Assembly (NCBI RefSeq): GCF_000739735.1
Contig: NZ_BBJF01000008.1
Coordinates: 1-64,000, forward strand
Origin: Paraburkholderia ginsengisoli NBRC 100965
GTDB lineage: Bacteria > Pseudomonadota > Gammaproteobacteria > Burkholderiales > Burkholderiaceae
Length of the DNA stretch: 64,000 nt
Reading direction: 5' to 3'
Of the stretch, positions 61,008-64,000 are shown in pieces. Below the pieces are notes generated by a model. That model had not been told where the DNA came from. It did not search any database and worked only from the letters and a program-made list of their open reading frames with translations. The translations under genes and the position numbers were made by a program. Positions within the stretch are counted from its first letter, which is position 1. The number at the start of each line of letters is the position of its first letter.

Positions 61008-62141
61008 ATGCAACCCGACGACATTCGAGCCAACATCCTTGATGGAACAATTCGAGCCATTTCCGTAGACACTTGTATTTTTGACGCCGCAAATTTGCGT
61101 CTCGAACATGGGCAATTGAAGCAGCTCGAGAGCCTGGCGGCATCGGGGTTCCGATTGGTGTTTTCCGAAATGACCTTGAAGGAGATTCGCGGGCATCTGG
61201 CAAAAAAGACTGAAGAGGCGCGTTCGTCGCTACAGAAGGGACTTGCAGACTCAGTTAATCACTGGGCCCTTCCGGAGGAGAAGAGGAAACAGTTGCTAAG
61301 GGATGTTGTGGGCGACGCAGACTTCAACGCCGCATCAAAGGCCAGGCTTTCGGCGTTTCTCGAGCGGTGTAAGGCAGAAATTGCTGGCGCCCAAGAGCAT
61401 CTTGAGGTCGACAAGCTAATCGCATTGTATTTCGACCAGAAAGCACCTTTCGAATCTACTAAAGACAAGAAAAGCGAGTTTCCAGACGCGATTACCCTTC
61501 TCTCGCTTGGGTCGTGGGCCACGAAGCAAAAGACGTCAGTCCTTTTTGTCACGAGGGACAAGGGATGTATTTCGTATTGCGAGACGGCGGAGCGCCTCGC
61601 GGCTATAGACGACCTCGGAGCTGCCCTGACGCTTGTCCAAGAACGAAATGAGCATACCCGGAAGCTGACCGACACCGTTGCCCAACGAATTCAGGAAGGC
61701 GCGTATCCGGACTTCCTCGAGCAGCTTACCAGCACCATCGCGAACAACGTCCACGACCTCAACATAATTCCGGAAGCTAGCTCGTCGTTCTATTTCGATG
61801 CTGAGATGGAAGACGAGCACGTCGTCGACGCAGAGTTTGAATCGAAAGACGGGCGCCCAGTCCTGAACCCAGTTGGCTATGTCAACGATGTGCTGACCGT
61901 TCAAGGCATCGTCACCGTCAATCTTGGACTGGTTGGCGCATTTTCGTTTTCTATGAGAGACGGTATCGATAGAGACATGGTGCGCATCGGGCACGGACGT
62001 GCTGAGCGCGAGGTTACGGTAAGCATCGAGGTGCTGTACACCTTCGAGGATTTCGAGGACGGTGAGCCCGAACTCGTCGAAATCGAAATCGTGCCTACGA
62101 GATTTGAGGTCGACTTCGGAGAAGTGAACCCGGATTACTGA
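61008..62141 (+). CDS. PIN-domain protein (DUF4935-like) with C-terminal beta domain
   Basis: A 377-residue protein. The N-terminal PIN domain (about 12-200) has Asp in ISVDTCIFDAANLRL, Glu in FSEMTLKEIRGHL, and late acids in FPDAITLLSLGSW and FVTRDKGC. This is followed by a helical linker and a beta-rich, acidic C-terminal domain (about 255-377). It is a predicted ribonuclease similar to DUF4935 proteins, which often occur as solitary genes in defence islands. The start at 61008 is preferred over an upstream extension through the SRAP fragment. Confidence 0.75.
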   Translation: MQPDDIRANILDGTIRAISVDTCIFDAANLRLEHGQLKQLESLAASGFRLVFSEMTLKEIRGHLAKKTEEARSSLQKGLADSVNHWALPEEKRKQLLRDVVGDADFNAASKARLSAFLERCKAEIAGAQEHLEVDKLIALYFDQKAPFESTKDKKSEFPDAITLLSLGSWATKQKTSVLFVTRDKGCISYCETAERLAAIDDLGAALTLVQERNEHTRKLTDTVAQRIQEGAYPDFLEQLTSTIANNVHDLNIIPEASSSFYFDAEMEDEHVVDAEFESKDGRPVLNPVGYVNDVLTVQGIVTVNLGLVGAFSFSMRDGIDRDMVRIGHGRAEREVTVSIEVLYTFEDFEDGEPELVEIEIVPTRFEVDFGEVNPDY

Positions 62142-62184
62142 TTCTGACCTGACATCAACCTCAAGTCCGCGTTCGCGCCGGCGC

Positions 62185-63630
62185 CTATCGAACCCCGTGC
62201 CGCGCGAGCAATCGTTCGAAAAACTCAGCTACGCGGCGCTCTGCTTCTGGACCGACCTTCGGATTTCCGGCAAGGTCCACGTCACGGAATTCATATCCGC
62301 CGAAGCGATACACCTCGTAACCCATCAGCCGAAGCCGCCGGTCTTCCATCGCCATCTCGGCATAGAGTTGTGCGTTAGCGATGTAGCGCTCGGGAGCGCT
62401 TTGGTCTTTCACTGCGTAGTGATGGCGCCCATCTATCTCAATAACAATGCGGACGCCTTGCTCAAGCATGAGAAGGAAGTCCATGCGCTGCCGCGCCAAG
62501 AATTTCTCATCGCCTCGCTCACGGCGCGTGTACGGGTCGTAGTGCAGGTAGACCTGCGGAATTAGAGCCGGGAGTCGCTCATTGAGTAGTTTGCTGAAGC
62601 GTTTGTAGTAGCCGTGAAAAATCGCGTATTCGCCGGGCGAGTCGGCGCCGATGACGGAATCGCGCAAACGCGTGTACAAAATCTTCGAGCCTTCGGTTTC
62701 GTCTACACCATGAATGTCAGCGTACCAATCGCGAAGGTCGCTCCATAAAAGCATCCCCGAGCTGGGAAGCGGCTGGTCGTAGACGAGCACCTTGTCCGCG
62801 TGCTTCGTGATTTCGACGTCATTGTTTAAGGCGTCGCGAAAGACCAATTCCGGTTTCTGTCCGGTCGACGCAAAAATCAGATTCTTCATCGTTCCGGCCA
62901 CGCCCGCCAGAGCGCGAACGACACTGTAAATAGGATACTTGGACTCGACAGAAGTCTGTTTCAGTGTGAAGCCGTCTCGCTTCAACGCGTCGCTGATTGC
63001 GGCGGCCAACTCGGCCTGTTCAGCATCGCGCCGGGTCATCGGATGGACAAGTTTTTCAAGTAAAGCGAAGAAGCGAAACTGAGAGCACGTCAACGCGCCG
63101 CATTCAATGAGCATCTCCTCACTGGTCCAATCAGGGTTGCGGAGGTAGTGCTGGTCTATCTGAGCATCTAGGCTGGAGTTATCCAGCCACACCGACCCAC
63201 CGTCGCGTAACGCCGCAGCGCCAAAAACCTCCTCTAGGCTTTCCAGGACCGGAGAGTCACCGAACAGCGAATCAAACCGATTCAGAACTTTGAGGACGTC
63301 GCCGCGAACAAGCTTGCTTACGCGGTGCTGACTATGCTCCGTCAGCTCGACGAGCGCTTCCATCAAGCTCTCATCCGGATATTTGTGAAGCACCTTCCGC
63401 GCAAGCTCGACGAGCGCGTCTTCGCTCAAGTCAGCGATTCTCATGCTGACATAGGACCTTTTGCTACCGTGCGCCTCTGCTTCGTCGCCTGGTCCAACGG
63501 ACGGCTGAATGCCCAGCTGCATGCACACGCGTGGAAGGTTGTACGATTTGACTTCGTGCAGAACAGCTGGAATCAGTGTCCTTATCGTCTCGAAGGAAAC
63601 TGCCGGGAGCTTGATGCTCGAACCGACCAT
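62185..63630 (-). CDS. AbiJ-like abortive infection protein with nuclease domain
   Basis: A 481-residue protein. The N-terminal region LPRVCMQLGIQPSVGPGDEA with GSKRSYVSMRIADLSEDALV resembles the AbiJ-NTD3 domain. The C-terminal region about 385-480 looks like a DUF559/Vsr-type nuclease: MDFLLMLEQGVRIVIEIDGR, HHY, then a helix and LMGYEVYRFGGYEF. A sensor-nuclease abortive infection system is likely. AAGGAGG supports the ATG at 63630 over one at 63654. Confidence 0.75.
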   Translation of the reverse strand: MVGSSIKLPAVSFETIRTLIPAVLHEVKSYNLPRVCMQLGIQPSVGPGDEAEAHGSKRSYVSMRIADLSEDALVELARKVLHKYPDESLMEALVELTEHSQHRVSKLVRGDVLKVLNRFDSLFGDSPVLESLEEVFGAAALRDGGSVWLDNSSLDAQIDQHYLRNPDWTSEEMLIECGALTCSQFRFFALLEKLVHPMTRRDAEQAELAAAISDALKRDGFTLKQTSVESKYPIYSVVRALAGVAGTMKNLIFASTGQKPELVFRDALNNDVEITKHADKVLVYDQPLPSSGMLLWSDLRDWYADIHGVDETEGSKILYTRLRDSVIGADSPGEYAIFHGYYKRFSKLLNERLPALIPQVYLHYDPYTRRERGDEKFLARQRMDFLLMLEQGVRIVIEIDGRHHYAVKDQSAPERYIANAQLYAEMAMEDRRLRLMGYEVYRFGGYEFRDVDLAGNPKVGPEAERRVAEFFERLLARHGVR

Positions 63631-63815
63631 GAAAAATGCCTCCTTGTTTTGCACTTGCTCATCGCCCCACTCGAGGCCTTCGAGAAAGCATGCCTTGTTT
63701 CTGCAAAAAAAGCAGCCGCTAAGGCAGCGAAAGCGGTGGTCATTATGTTGGCAGCTGGAGTTGCGTTTCTCACCGAGCTGAGCGTCGACTGGCGCCCACC
63801 TGATGGAACGATTGA

Positions 63816-64000
63816 ATGGAAATCATCGTTGAGACGTACAAACCCTACGGCGAACCTTCGTCGGCAGGCTTGCGCGTGAGGCCGCTTCCCGGGCAAGGGT
63901 TCGACACAAACCTCAAAGTCGAGTGCAGTCGTTCCATGCGCCAACAATATCCAGCGGGCTCGCTGTTCCGGCTCGTCGTTAAGATGATAGAACGCGAGGG
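63816..64000 (+). CDS. Truncated gene at the window edge, conserved hypothetical
   Basis: A plus-strand open frame from the ATG at 63816 (MEIIVETYKPYGEPSSAGLR, then VRPLPGQGFDTNLKVECSRS, YPAGSLFRLVV) with no stop before the edge; at least 61 codons. It is divergent from the AbiJ-like gene across 185 bp. The fragment reads like a real conserved protein, but I cannot assign a family. Confidence 0.6.
   Translation, partial: MEIIVETYKPYGEPSSAGLRVRPLPGQGFDTNLKVECSRSMRQQYPAGSLFRLVVKMIERE

Noticed and set aside
42394..64000. CRISPR-associated transposon
   Set aside because: No repeat-spacer array, Cas12k, or Cascade genes are seen. The TnsD-like protein points to protein-guided targeting; an array outside the window cannot be excluded.

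Overview
The window looks like a chromosomal segment of a Paraburkholderia/Burkholderia-type betaproteobacterium. The evidence is high GC, the gene content (paaABCDE with a TetR-type paaR, a fused indolepyruvate oxidoreductase, a hybrid malic enzyme MaeB, paired DUF2957-type lipoproteins, a BPSL0761-like small protein) and the codon usage. Genus is an inference from families I recognise; no search was run.

Region 1 (about 0.2-16 kb) is mostly catabolic core. An SGNH hydrolase and a COG2509-type FAD protein precede the phenylacetyl-CoA epoxidase operon paaABCDE. That operon has a perfect 16-bp palindrome over its promoter, two intercistronic hairpins between paaA and paaB, and a strong terminator. 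A DUF1835-type protein and the likely TetR regulator PaaR follow. A GNAT protein, a divergent Lrp/AsnC regulator with 4-hydroxyphenylpyruvate dioxygenase (hppD), and a 1199-residue indolepyruvate oxidoreductase complete an aromatic amino acid/aryl-acid theme.

Region 2 (16-42 kb) is core and housekeeping: maeB, an MFS transporter, pyrE, an RcsB-like orphan response regulator, a YbhB-like protein, a flavodoxin, argC, two tandem paralogous lipoproteins plus an OmpW-like porin, LysE and EamA transporters, a beta-hydroxyacid dehydrogenase, a Mut7-C protein, an IclR regulator, small secreted proteins, a DUF2242-type lipoprotein, a lytic transglycosylase, a thioesterase, a DUF72 protein and a rhomboid protease. 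The 575-bp gap at 35.46-36.03 kb carries three perfect DnaA boxes and one near match.

Region 3 (about 42.1-64 kb, running off the right edge) is accessory: a Tn7-like transposon and its cargo. A minus-strand block encodes, in transcription order, a TnsC-like protein whose Walker A and Walker B motifs are destroyed, two TniQ/TnsD-type target selectors, TnsA and TnsB. Short repeats that could be TnsB-binding sites lie beyond tnsB. The cargo resembles a defence island: a six-gene collinear cluster ending in the NAD-dependent RNA 2'-phosphotransferase KptA, an orphan AbrB-type antitoxin, a Sir2 protein, a duplicated zinc-ribbon protein of unknown function, an SOS-box-controlled three-gene operon (Nmad2/PUA-like protein, Xre-ImmA/IrrE protein, PIN toxin), decayed dnaE2 and SRAP fragments, a DUF4935-type PIN protein, an AbiJ-like protein with a nuclease domain, and a truncated gene at the edge.

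The most unusual items are the apparently ATPase-dead TnsC in a rearranged Tn7-like operon and the LexA-box operon. Functional statements come from motif reading and family knowledge only.
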